A stretch of 64,000 nucleotides of DNA from Arabidopsis thaliana. Its lineage: Eukaryota; Streptophyta; Magnoliopsida; Brassicales; Brassicaceae. How positions within the stretch are numbered: the first letter of the stretch is position 1; every line of letters starts with the position of its first letter. Positions 35,493-46,209 of this stretch are shown here, one piece after another. The notes beneath the pieces were generated by a model. That model saw nothing but the letters and a program-made list of their open reading frames with translations, ran no database searches and had not been told where the DNA came from. The stretch lies in the NCBI RefSeq assembly GCF_000001735.4, contig NC_003070.9, forward strand, positions 18,275,971 through 18,339,970, in the 5' to 3' direction. The position numbers and the translations under genes were made by a program.

Positions 35493-37012
35493 ATTTTCCT
35501 TACTTTAATTTATCATCTGAATATGATGTAATATGTACATATAGTACACTAATAAGTAGCCCTAATAATAGTTACATAATTTATAAGAGGGGGCAGAGTG
35601 TAACGCACTAATGATAGTGGACCCTTTCGCATGCTTTGTGAACTAATAAAAATTTGCATATAGCAACAACTTGGTTACGAGTTTGAAAATTAAATTTAAT
35701 AACTTACTAATATATCCCTAATTCTTGCTAAACAGAAATAAAATAAATAAATTAACACTAAAACTTGGTTGTAGATGATAATAACAAATTTATATGTTTT
35801 ATGTCAAAATATAACCCTCACTTAAAATGATATACCTATGATTGAAAGGTTATTTATCAAGTACATTTAAAAGAGGCTGTACAAAAAGTACATTTATATA
35901 AGAGTATACGTTGTGTTGATGAAATATTGACTGCTAAATAATTGATCATGTATAACCATTTATTATTTTCGCTTGGCCGATATCAGAAATGATGGAAAGC
36001 TTTAGTGCAATAACAAATTTTGATGAGCGTATTATCGATGATAACACTCACCAGAATATATTTTATTTTTTTTACTATATAGTTGTTAAGTACATGTAAT
36101 AGTTTTGGTATCTTCTGCAACGTAGTTTTGCGGTGAAAACTTTTGTTTTGTTTATGTCTAGCAAGAATTAGTGTTGTGTGTTGAATGTTGATCAATAAGA
36201 TATTTAAATTTAATTTTCAAGCCCAAACTATCCTTTGTTAACAAAATAAAATAAAATAAAACTTTTGATTGAGCAGCCAAGTTTTTATCATTGCATATAT
36301 GATATATCCACCTTACCTCCATAAATTAAAATACTTCATATATATATATTTAGTTGTAATATGTAGGGTGAAAGAAAGCTAACAGAGTTAAACATTAGGG
36401 TCAAATTATTAATTTAGGAGATAATATATTGCAAATTAAACTATCAGTTTAATGCAAATCTACGTTTTACGTACAAAAAATGCAAGATTACATCCATTCA
36501 ACTCATTAAAACTCATGCAATATAGTAATATACAATAGTTTTTGACGGTAACTAACTGAATTTCAGTTACTCAAACATTTTATGCAGAAAGATTTTTATG
36601 ATAAATTAGAAACAAACATTTCTATATAGGGAATTAACATCACGAGTCACGAAAAAATAATCATATCTCCACAGTTTATATGGTTTTTTACTTCTTTTTT
36701 TGTCTGATCAACAAAAATTTTAGTTTATTTAACAAATCTAGTATTTACTTCATTTGTACCGTTTTTCTAGTATTTACTTCATTTTCAGTATAATCTTCTT
36801 TACTTTCTATCAACTTTAATATTTCTGATTTTAGTTGAAAAATTTATTACAAACTAAATAAAGGATTCTTGGGAATCTAAAAGACTTTTAACTTTTTCCA
36901 ATGTGTAATAAACTAAATAAAGGATTCTTGGGAATCTAAAGTGCTTCCTCTTCACTTTTCAATTTCCTTCTCTCCTTAACAAAAATCTCTTCTTGGCAAG
37001 AAACAAACACAA
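35493..37012. other. Spacer with 30-base direct repeat before the B3 gene
   Basis: No gene seen. A 30-base word starting AACTAAATAAAGGATTCTTG is present at 36852-36881 and again, identical, at 36910-36939, within 160 bases of the next start codon. The remainder is AT-rich. Confidence 0.5.
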
Positions 37013-37778
37013 ATGAGGAATATGCATACTAACCGGAGATCACCGGGTCCAATCACGTCGGCAGCAACTCAACGCCGGCTAAAACCGGAGCCAGAACCGA
37101 CGGTGAAGAAATTCATCAAGATTATTCTCCTCTCAAGAATCATAGAAAAAATGATGGTACAGTAAAAAAATATTTCACCCACTTTTTGTATGTTCATCTT
37201 TTTCATTTAAAAACAATAATAATTGAAACTTGCTTGCATGTGTGAATTTTTGACAGAAAGTTCCGGCTAGATTTGTGAGGTTTGGTCCTAAACTCACTGA
37301 CAACGTGACTCTCCAGACTCCTGTTGGTTTCAAGAGATCAATTCGGATTAAAAGAATCGGTGATGAGGTTTGGTTCGAGAAAGGTTGGAGTGAGTTTGCA
37401 GAGGCTCACTCTTTAAGTGATGGTCACTTTCTGTTTTTTCATTACGAAGGGGATTCTTGTTTCCGTGTTGTGATCTTTGATGTGTCTGCTTCTGAGATTG
37501 AATATCCATTGGATGATACTGATGATAATAGAGAAGAAGTTATGGATGATGATGAACAAGGGTTTACTGGTTTTGAAAGTAGTGATGATGATGGTGAAGT
37601 TGTTGATATGGATGAATTGTTGAAGAAGAAGAAGAAGAAACCAAGAGTCAACATTAAGTCTGAGAATGTCATAATACTTGGTAAAATGTTTATAAGACAT
37701 TTCTTAAGAAGGATTTGTGGGTTTTGTTTGTATCTTTTATGTGATTTCTTGTTCTTCTTCTTCTTTGTTGTAGACTAG
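37013..37778 (+). CDS. Small B3-domain (REM-type) protein
   Basis: Exons 37013-37156, 37257-37680 and 37774-37778 give 190 residues, the length I recall for the At1g49475 protein. The N-terminus is basic ([16 protein letters not shown]). One B3 domain spans about residues 25-130: [18 protein letters not shown], then [20 protein letters not shown], then [17 protein letters not shown]. An acidic Asp/Glu-rich stretch and a Lys-rich patch ([10 protein letters not shown]) follow. B3 domains of this REM class bind DNA with low specificity. The last intron (37681-37773) is 93 bases, free of stops in frame, so retained and spliced forms share the same stop codon. An alternative acceptor at 37778 would instead extend the frame to 37930. 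Confidence 0.9.
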
Positions 37779-38625
37779 TAGATGATGTTGAAGAGATTGC
37801 TATGAGGAGTCTTGAGGAAGAGGACTTGAAGAAGAACTTATGCAAGTATGTTTCTCCGACAAAGATCTCTGCGGTTCCTAGCTCGTTAAACCACATAATA
37901 GTTCTTCGGTTTTTTGTTTCTGGTTTCTAGCTCGTTAAACAGATTTGCAAGCTTTAATTTTTAGTAAGAACTTGGCATTTTTAAGACCCGTTGTGTAATA
38001 TGTGTAGTGGAAATTCTTGTCAAGCCTGGCAAGAACTTTGTAGTAAGAACTTGGCTAACTTGTGAGATCCTGTTATCAGTTTGTGTGATGTAATGTGTAT
38101 GTCGAAAAAAAAGCTTGCCCTGTCTGAAATATAGCAAAAGCAATTCCTCATTCAAAAAAGAGAAATCCAAGCTTTGATTGGTAAACCTTAGAACGGTGAA
38201 ATGATTCTGCAAGTTTTACACAATAATATTTTTTTCCCCCTTTGTCGTGATATTTTCACCATCTTACACCTCACAGTTAAACCAACTAGAACAAGCTTTG
38301 CCAACTACATTTATGGATTCACCCACACAAACCCATAATAATCAACAATTCAAATAAACATAATTATCCTGATGAAGATAAAAGTATATACAACTCTACT
38401 TTTGAACCTAGCTACCACTCAAACAAAGAGTTTCCCACTCAGAGGTTATTATAATCGTCAAATACTTATCCACATCCAAACATAGGAACCTGAAATTTCA
38501 CTCAAAACACTACTAGAACAGAGACAACCAATGCAAGAGAGAGAATGGTTAAGAGACCCCTACATAAAATTTTAACTTTGGAAAGCTACCTGCAAGATCG
38601 CTGATGAAAGGGAAATCTTTTTTGG
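37779..38625. other. Spacer between two convergent B3 genes
   Basis: Holds the 3' ends of the two B3 genes. The first 150 bases stay open in the frame of the upstream gene if a later splice acceptor is used. No other feature seen. Confidence 0.4.
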
Positions 38626-39490
38626 TCACACATACTCATTGACACGAAAGGCGGTGACTTCGAGAACGAAATCCCGAGTTCTGAGTAGCTCAAACACACA
38701 TACATCTCCTTCGCCTATATTGTTCTCGAGTGTGAACTCATACCATCCTTGGCTAAACTTAGCTCTCCCTGCTTTGTAGAGGCACCTCACTGGCCATTGT
38801 TTCTCACCGAGCTGGAGCTTGATGAAACCAGATATCCCACTTAGGTATTTCTCAGCAAACCCAGATGGCAAGTACTGTTGAACAAACAAAAAACAGAAAC
38901 GAAGAAGTCAGCAAGAACAGGTCATGTTAACCCTAATCTTGAACCTTAATTACAATCTTTAAAAATTGTTTACCATGATGCAACCTCTGTATAGATATGA
39001 TGGTCGCAGAACAACTCTAAAGTAAGGATTTGTTGGTTCGAATGTTTTGGCTGCATTGACGGCTCTCTCTCTTTCCTCTGCAGTTACAGTTCTCTTTCTA
39101 GCAGAAGCACTCTCGTAGAACTTTGAGCGGTTCTCTGAGTCATCTCCACCGGGAGTTGAAGAGTTTACTTCCTCTGCACATACCAAAACAATAAATCTTT
39201 TGACTCTCCTCTGAAACAAAAGTTAATACGTAATTAAGAGTCTGTCTCTGATACTTACCGGGATTAGGATTCTTCTTCTTCCTTCCTCTCTTCTTAAGTA
39301 CCTTGGGCGTTTCTTCAGCTTTAGATTCTTTGAAAAAGCTTTGGATGGCTGTAGAACCGCCATAACCTTTATTCACTGGTTCAGTAGATTCAGGGTTCGA
39401 TGGATAAATGACCTTAGCATCTTTGAGTTCAGGATCTTCAAACAATCGAGCACGTTTGTTGAACTGATTCTGTGCGGAATCCATTTGCAT
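38626..39490 (-). CDS. RTV1: RTV1, VRN1-related single-B3 DNA-binding protein
   Basis: Minus-strand exons 39259-39490, 38974-39173 and 38626-38874 give 226 residues from the ATG at 39488-39490. Starting at an in-frame ATG at 39599-39601 would give 263. The protein has a basic nuclear-localisation patch ([12 protein letters not shown]), a conserved linker ([20 protein letters not shown]) and one C-terminal B3 domain (about 125-220, [13 protein letters not shown] and [14 protein letters not shown]). It closely follows the second half of VERNALIZATION1, a nonspecific DNA-binding repressor of FLC, but lacks VRN1's first B3. I prefer the shorter start because the upstream frame is the decayed remnant of that domain. 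The gene converges on the other B3 gene. Confidence 0.92.
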
Positions 39491-39645
39491 AAGAGCTTCA
39501 CTACTAGAATGGTGGTTGATCTCAGAGTGTGGAGGATAAATTGAAAATGTAGACTGTAACTTTGTATCTGAAACCAATCCGAATGGAGAAACGGTTGACA
39601 AACTCCTGCCAACCGTCTTGAAACCAGATTTTGTTGTTGGCTTTC
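39491..39645 (-). pseudogene. Fossil of the first VRN1-type B3 domain upstream of RTV1
   Basis: Immediately after a splice-acceptor-like CTAAG, one minus-strand frame reads [20 protein letters not shown], then IRIGF, then VYIFNLS. This is the second half of VRN1's first B3 domain. It then meets a stop because about four extra bases shift the frame. The match continues in the next frame as HSEINHHSS, joining the RTV1 frame. A short deletion also removed the LLIFRYEGNS part. The segment now serves as 5' leader. Confidence 0.85.
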
Positions 39646-41592
39646 CTTAGTCCTACATGCAAACATGACCATCAGGTATTGTAAGTGCAAAAACAACTGA
39701 AAGCTCAGAACCAAGTAATGACCAAATGACTTCACTTTGATCAACACATACTATTATTTGGAATCAACAAACATTCATAAAACACAGTGGCTGGAGAAAA
39801 GAGAGTTTTGCTGGTTAAATCATAATCCCAAGTCAAGTTATTAGTCAAACAGCTTAAAGCAAAAACTCTCTTTTTATTTCTTATAATCAAAACAACGCAT
39901 GCTTCTAGATCTATAAAGTCCACTCATAGTCTTTAAACTGAGACCAAAGTCAAATCTACAGTCGGAAGCTGATAATTCTCAATAAATCTGACAAAAGACA
40001 CAACCTGAGCAGTATTCTGATGTCAAATTGAATCAAAGACATTTCAAAATTTCACTGACTCACCTCTCATTTCACCACAAAAATCAAGACTAGATTCAGA
40101 TTTCAACCAACCCTAACAAAGAAACAGAGTTCCGATCCCAAGTTCCATTCGAATAATTTACCAAAAAAAAAAGACACTTTATCACTTCATCTCACTCAAT
40201 TTTCAGTACCCAAAAAACAAAATCACATCTTTGGCAGTTCTAGACTCAAACCCAACACCAGTTTCCTCAATTTTGTCAGAAACCAAATACAGAACCAAAA
40301 AGAACGAAACACAATTTGAGAGAGAAGAGATCAATTACCAGACGCTTGTGTTGAAGAAAGGAAGAGAGAATAAACATGTGGAAGAAAGAGCGTGGCATAT
40401 TCAGATAAATCAACAGTAAAAAGAGATAAAAGGAGGGACCAGAATTATTAAGCCAAGGAAGATGGGTCAGAGATCATTTAAACGACGCCGGAGAATCCGA
40501 AGCAAAACCCTTTTACTTCAGATCTGAAACCAGTTTTAAGTTTTTGCTTTTGGTCAAATGGCTCGACCACACACACTCTCTCTCTGGTTTAAGCCTGACC
40601 CAACATAAATATTTTTAAGAAAGAAAAAAAAAAACCAACTTGACCTTGAAAAAAAAAAGCTTGAGCGTGTCAATGTGTGTTTCTCCTTGACTCGTAATGG
40701 AACCGGTGAGTTGACTCGTTTCGTGTTTTTGTTTTTTGGTTAGCTAATTAAAAACTTATCGTCCCCACCATCTTCCCCTTTTCCACCTAATTTTTATCTC
40801 CTTTTTTCGCAATATAATTAATATTTTTGTCCTCTTTAAAGGATATAATAATTTATTTATTTCCCTTTCTTGCTTTTTTTTTAAAGTTAACGGATTATAA
40901 TCTTTATGCTATCAAAAAAAAAAACTAGATTATAATTCAGCAAGAATTATTATTTAGTACAAATTTTAGATATTATATAATTTTAATAAAATTCTAATTT
41001 TATTATATAAAGTAAAAAAATTTAAAATTGTTAACACATGTTAAGTACATTAATGAGATATCAATATATGTTAAATCTAATTTTGTTAATATATTTTTTA
41101 ATAGAAGATAAAAATTTCATAATTCTATCCGAATAAAGAACAAGTTCAATCATCTGGTGGAACATGAAACCCTAATTCAATTATTTCATACATAATTTTA
41201 TTTATCATGACTTATGAAAAATGTCAAATAATTCATGACATAGTTATGAAAGATTAAATGTGTATAATATTAAACTATATGTAGCTAGTAAGATATTAAA
41301 TTTTACAAATATAGATATTTATGTTTTGCTTCTCAAATAATAGAATAGAAGTCATAAAATGGCCAAAACAAATGATAACTTCTTTACCCCGAAAAAACAA
41401 ATCGCATCGTGTTATAGTTCAATACTTCAATTTCAACAAAAAAAAATCTGCTGAAAGATAATCTACTATATAATTATTGGCATTTTAATTTTTCATCTTT
41501 GTAATATCTTTTTCGTTTGATACAAATAATTCACATGGAAAAAATGGACAGAAATGTTAAAAATGGGTAACACTGTCACTACTACATTGGTT
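39646..41592. other. RTV1 leader and promoter; spacer to PEX2
   Basis: From 39646 to about 40450 lies the probable spliced 5' leader and promoter of RTV1. From 40560 to 41592 the sequence is AT-rich and holds the PEX2 3' end. No further gene, and no trace of the first exon of the ancestral B3 domain, was found by eye. Confidence 0.4.
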
Positions 41593-44136
41593 TTAATATC
41601 CTTGGAACATTGGTGGTGGTGGCGATGCATATTGGAATCCAATGTGTGGTGGTAGGACGAAATCCCCATCATCATCATCGTCGTTGTTTTCCGGTGGTGG
41701 AATAGATGTGTCAGTGGAAGGAGAAGATGATGGTACTGATGATGGATTGACGGGTGTTGGTTCTGGTGCTTCAACTTCTTCTGATTGTTCTGGTGATGAG
41801 ACCGGTTCGCTTGATGGTGTTGGTGATTGGACCGGTTTAGAGTTTGGTGTTGGGGCATGAACCGGTTCAAGAATTGGTGTTGGAGCTTGACTTGGTGACT
41901 GGTTTGATTCTGATGATGGAGTTGGTACTTGAGATGTTTCAGAGGATGTGGTTGGGGCTTGAACCGGTGTTGGAGCTTGAACTGGTGACAAATTTGGTGC
42001 TTGATATGATTCTGATGATGATGGAGTTGGCACTTGGGTTGGTTCAGAGGATGGGGTTGAGGATTGAACCGGTGTTGGAGCTTGAACTGGTGACAAAATT
42101 TGTGATTGATCTGATTCTGATGATGGAGTTGGCACTTGGGTTGTTTCAGAGGATGGTGTTGGTGCTTGAGTCGGTGTTGGAGCTCCCATTGGTGGTTGGT
42201 TTGTATTATGTGTTGGTGGTGGTGAGAAAGTTGGTGGAGGCGGAGAATATACTGGTGGTGGTGGTGAGTGGCTTGGAGGCGGTGGTGAGTATACTGGTGA
42301 TGGTGGTGGTGGAGAGAAAACTGGTGGTGGTGGAGAGAAAACCGGTGGTGGTGGAGGAGAGTGAACTGGTGGTGGTGGTGATGGCGGTGGAGGAGAAGCA
42401 ACTGGTGGAGGTGGAGAGTAGACATGTGGTGGTGGTGGTGATGAATAAACCGGAGGCGGCGGTGAGTGAACCGGTGGTGGTGGTGAGTAAATCGGTGATG
42501 GTGGTGATGGGGAAGGCATTGGTGGTTGTGGTGGTGGTACACGTGTATCCTCTACCTTGGGTGGTGGCGGAGAACGACGATTTTTAACCGGAGATGCATC
42601 ATATGGATCATCCGGTGTTGGTCCTTGTGCTTCATTTGGTGGTGAAACCGGTTTAGTAGGCTCAGGTATCTGTGGTTGTTCAGGCTTAGGTGACTCCTCT
42701 GGTTTTGGTTGTTCTGGTTTAGGAGAATCTTCAGGTTTAGACGGTTGTGGTTTAGGAGACTCCTTTTGTTTTGGTAGCTCATGCTTGTTTTCCGGTTCTT
42801 CCGGTTTAGGAGATTCATGCTTTGGTGGCTGAGGTTTAGGTGAAGGTTGTTCAGGTGTTTTTGGTGTCTCGGGTTTTGATGAATCACTAGGTTTAGGCAT
42901 AACCGGCTCTGGTTTTGATGGCTTTGGCTCGGACGTCCTTGGTGGATTTGGTGATGGGCTAGAGCCACCATTGCTACCGCCAGAGCATTTGTCCTTGCTA
43001 CAATCCACAGGACGACTAACCACCGGCAAACATTGTTTAGCCGGCTTTTGGCTCGGTCTATTTTGCAAGCAATTGTTGGTATCATCAAATTGTTTCCCAT
43101 TGTTTCTCCCTGGAACACAGCTCTCAGCTTCTCCATTGAAAAAATTGTAAGAAAACTTGAAGCTGTCCAAATTAGGCAACTTGCAAAATTTGTCAACAAC
43201 AAATCCGGTGAGCTTATTATGCGATAAATCTAACTGCTCAACGCTAGCTAAACCGGACAAGGTTGACGGTAAACTACCGACAAAACCGTTCTTGCTTGCA
43301 TCAAACACCGTCACATTGTTAAGCAAACCAATCTCGTTTGGGAAACAACCGGTTAAATTGTTTCCAGTGAAGACAATCTCATTGAGGTTCTTCATATTAC
43401 CAATCGATTTTGGGATACAACCACTGAATTTATTGTTTGCGAATGTCACAACCGATGCTTTCGATTTCCCAATTGTACCGGGGATAACCGATTCAAACCG
43501 ATTGTTGTTCAAGAAAATTGCATCAAGATCTTTATCAAAGATTTCTGATGGCAAGCTTCCTTCAAATTCGTTGTATCTTAGATCAAGAAACTTCAAAGAA
43601 GGCCATGAGAGTGAAACTTCAGGGAACTGACCAACGAATCGATTGTTGCTAACATCGAATTCGTACATCAAAGCGAGTTTCGATAAACTTTTGGGGATGA
43701 TCCCACAAAACCGATTCGAATTGATGTGAAATAAAGCTAGGTCCGTCATAAGGCCAAGCTCTGGTGGTAAATGTCCGGCTATATCTGCATGGTTAAGGTC
43801 AACTCCAGCTACGACCGTGAGACTATCATCATCTAGAGCAGGTGCACAATAAACTCCATTGTATGAACACACATCAGAACCAACCCAATTGGCCGTAGTT
43901 TTAAATGGATCAGAGTAAATGGCTTTTTTCCATGCTTGAAGAGCAATGTAAGCTCTTTTGAGACGATCATTTTCAAATTTGAGGTTAGGATCAACTTTAT
44001 TGATGCTAAAACATTTTTGTTCTAGATCTTTTGTGAGATCGGCGTTTTCGGGGAAAGAAGGTTCATCGTCAAAGGTGGCAACGACGGTATAGGAGATAAG
44101 AAGGAGGATGAAGAAGCAGCCAAAGGGCCTCTCCAT
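41593..44136 (-). CDS. PEX2: Pollen-specific leucine-rich repeat extensin (PEX2)
   Basis: One uninterrupted exon of 847 residues. The start MERPFGCFFILLLISYTVVA is a signal peptide; an in-frame ATG five codons upstream (44149-44151) is less likely. The N-terminal region has conserved cysteines. About ten LRR units follow between residues 110 and 345 (for example LALFHINSNRFCGIIPKSL and LNEIVFTGNNLTGCFPNEIG). A Cys-rich hinge (CSKDKC) comes next, then Pro/Glu/Lys-rich repeats. Extensin SPPPP modules with Tyr-Ser (residues about 530-650) and a QAPTP/SSE-rich tail complete it. LRX proteins are cell-wall anchored through the extensin part and bind RALF peptides through the LRR part, guiding pollen-tube wall integrity. 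The repeats produce long spurious antisense frames. Confidence 0.95.
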   Translation of the reverse strand: MERPFGCFFILLLISYTVVATFDDEPSFPENADLTKDLEQKCFSINKVDPNLKFENDRLKRAYIALQAWKKAIYSDPFKTTANWVGSDVCSYNGVYCAPALDDDSLTVVAGVDLNHADIAGHLPPELGLMTDLALFHINSNRFCGIIPKSLSKLALMYEFDVSNNRFVGQFPEVSLSWPSLKFLDLRYNEFEGSLPSEIFDKDLDAIFLNNNRFESVIPGTIGKSKASVVTFANNKFSGCIPKSIGNMKNLNEIVFTGNNLTGCFPNEIGLLNNVTVFDASKNGFVGSLPSTLSGLASVEQLDLSHNKLTGFVVDKFCKLPNLDSFKFSYNFFNGEAESCVPGRNNGKQFDDTNNCLQNRPSQKPAKQCLPVVSRPVDCSKDKCSGGSNGGSSPSPNPPRTSEPKPSKPEPVMPKPSDSSKPETPKTPEQPSPKPQPPKHESPKPEEPENKHELPKQKESPKPQPSKPEDSPKPEQPKPEESPKPEQPQIPEPTKPVSPPNEAQGPTPDDPYDASPVKNRRSPPPPKVEDTRVPPPQPPMPSPSPPSPIYSPPPPVHSPPPPVYSSPPPPHVYSPPPPVASPPPPSPPPPVHSPPPPPVFSPPPPVFSPPPPSPVYSPPPPSHSPPPPVYSPPPPTFSPPPTHNTNQPPMGAPTPTQAPTPSSETTQVPTPSSESDQSQILSPVQAPTPVQSSTPSSEPTQVPTPSSSESYQAPNLSPVQAPTPVQAPTTSSETSQVPTPSSESNQSPSQAPTPILEPVHAPTPNSKPVQSPTPSSEPVSSPEQSEEVEAPEPTPVNPSSVPSSSPSTDTSIPPPENNDDDDDGDFVLPPHIGFQYASPPPPMFQGY

Positions 44137-45180
44137 TTTTGTTTTAATCATTTTATGAAAAACCTTGGGAAAGACCCAAGGCTGCTTAATAGAAGAGTCT
44201 TGAGGGAAAAAAGGCTAAGAATGAAGGAAAGGTTAATTATAAGAGAAAGTAAAAATAATTACAGATTTTACATGTGTTTTTTTTGAGACTATAATTAGAA
44301 GATGTAAAATTAGTTTTGTTCAAGATTATAAAAATAGTATATCAATGTTGCTAATTTGGAATTGAAATAATAACTAATTCAGGTCGTTGACGTTGTCAAC
44401 AACTTTTTGGTTTTACCATACTTGAAATGTGATGACTGATTTTCTACAGTCTATATGATAGCTCTAAATAATGCTAAACATCACTTCCTAGTACTGCCAC
44501 AAGCTTAAACATATCGTCCCCGAATTTTGGAGGTACAAAGCTCAGATATTTTTAAATAATATTGTGTCAATGTATCATGGTATCATAAACTCAAAAACAT
44601 TCATGTTATTTAACAGCATATTGTTGAACAGTAATCATATATATGAAAGAAGGTTAACTCTCTTCCACAACTTGACACATCAGCACATGAGAGTTTGCCA
44701 CCTATACTTCATAAAATAAGTAATACATAATTAGTAATTAATTCAACATAACAACTAAAATAAGAGGATATAATTAATGAGAACTTGAACCATCACTCTT
44801 TTTACATTTTTTAATTCAATATATCCTCTTTAATTTTGAGGCTAAAATGATGATAAAATCCAAACATGTTACACATATTTCTTGCCTAAAAATTAGACGA
44901 TTATTATGAAAAAAACTAAATGAATATGCAGATTAAATATATATAAGCTTTTCGAGATTTATTCTAAGAAAACAAGTAATTTGAAAAATGTTTGAAGAGC
45001 TATCCTTATAACTAATACGTAAAATATAAGATTATAACAAGAACTTAACTAAACTTTCCAAGAATATCAAGTTGAATATGTTTAGATTGAATATGCAGAG
45101 ACATGGTTAATAAAGACATGTTATCTTTTTGTGTAAGAAATAAATTTTCTAAAATTCCATCGTCTCATAATCTATACATA
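44137..45180. other. PEX2 promoter and AT-rich spacer
   Basis: Probable PEX2 promoter at the left, then AT-rich sequence without a recognised gene. Confidence 0.4.
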
Positions 45181-45429
45181 TAACAAAAAAACAAGGATAT
45201 ATAAATTCAAAAAAAAAAACTGAGAATCTAAAACAACAATAAAAAAACAACTCAAGTACATTCGTTTTTCAGATGAACTAATATAGTTGGACTTTTCAAA
45301 AACAATTCTAAATCATATTTATGTTTCAATACCGATGCATTCAACTTTATTTTATATGAACAAATATTATATAAAATAATTTGTAAATAGTAATATGTAA
45401 ACCCGCACGTAGTGCGAGTACTCATCTAG
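45181..45429 (+). mobile_element. Helitron 3' terminus
   Basis: A hairpin (CGCAC, loop GTA, GTGCG at 45405-45417) is followed by AGTACTCAT and CTAG at 45426-45429, with T next. This matches a Helitron 3' end on the plus strand. The 5' end lies somewhere upstream and could not be placed; the start given is nominal. No genes in the element. Confidence 0.55.
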
Positions 45430-46017
45430 TATATACAAAAGTACCACAAATCTGTGTTCCTCATAGCTACATATCAGTTGCTGTTTCGGTGTTGCATCGA
45501 AGATGGATCAAAGATGGGCCACGATTCGTCAAGAACAAAACAAATTTTCCAAAAATAGTATCCGACACGTTACTTGGTGTGGACACCACCCAAAAAACAA
45601 TTCTAATCTTAAATCTCAAACATGGATAAGATAATAGGTTTTGTATTTGTCTAGTGGAATTAAAAAAATATCGCCACGATCATTATTCGACTATGACCCA
45701 AATATATCAACCTCTGCCCTCTTCAAGATCAGATCTACCATGAAAGTGTGAACACATTGATATAATAGAAACATATAATTTAAGGGTCTTATGAATAAAC
45801 AAAATATATATATCGAAAAAAATATATACAATCGGGAACGTCTAAACTTTTATATATTCACGGGTTACGTAAACTTTTCGTGATTTTTTTGGTTTATACA
45901 CAAAACACATCTTGTTCTTTCATAAGAAATATACCTTTTTGTCCGAGGCAAGAAGGTAATTATAATAGAACAAGAATGAACAAAAAACAAAAGAACCACA
46001 AAAGAAGAATATATTAA
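45430..46017. other. Spacer before the 63-residue gene
   Basis: AT-rich sequence and the likely 3' untranslated region of the small gene to the right. Nothing else seen. Confidence 0.4.
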
Positions 46018-46209
46018 CTACAGAAACCCCACGAGAGGAATGGGAACGGCGGTGTAATTACTCCGGCGACCATACATCACTGAAGAATATTGAATCACCG
46101 GTGGAGGACGATGGCGGAAAGCTACTTCGATTGATTCTGCAACGGCGGCGACGAAATCTACGGTCAATTTCAACAACTCGATGCAAATCTCCATTTTTAG
46201 AGTCACCAT
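46018..46209 (-). CDS. Small protein of unknown function (63 residues)
   Basis: The frame reads MVTLKMEICIELLKLTVDF, then VAAVAESIEVAFRHRPPPVI, ending in PIPLVGFL. It has an amphipathic helix-like first half and a Pro-rich middle. A TATA-like element (ACTTATATATATGC, 46339-46352 on the plus strand) lies about 130 bases upstream in the right orientation for transcription. The codon composition is less AT-rich than the flanks. I recall a small Arabidopsis gene here (At1g49500) with a close paralog elsewhere, but no function. A second overlapping frame (46058-46240) is judged a shadow. Confidence 0.6.
   Translation of the reverse strand: MVTLKMEICIELLKLTVDFVAAVAESIEVAFRHRPPPVIQYSSVMYGRRSNYTAVPIPLVGFL

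Noticed and set aside
41844-42587. A 247-residue open frame antisense to PEX2, with several others on both strands
   Set aside because: Codon-periodic extensin repeats (Pro-rich sense) create long stop-free antisense frames rich in Val/Leu/Glu. No start context, no domain; a shadow of PEX2.
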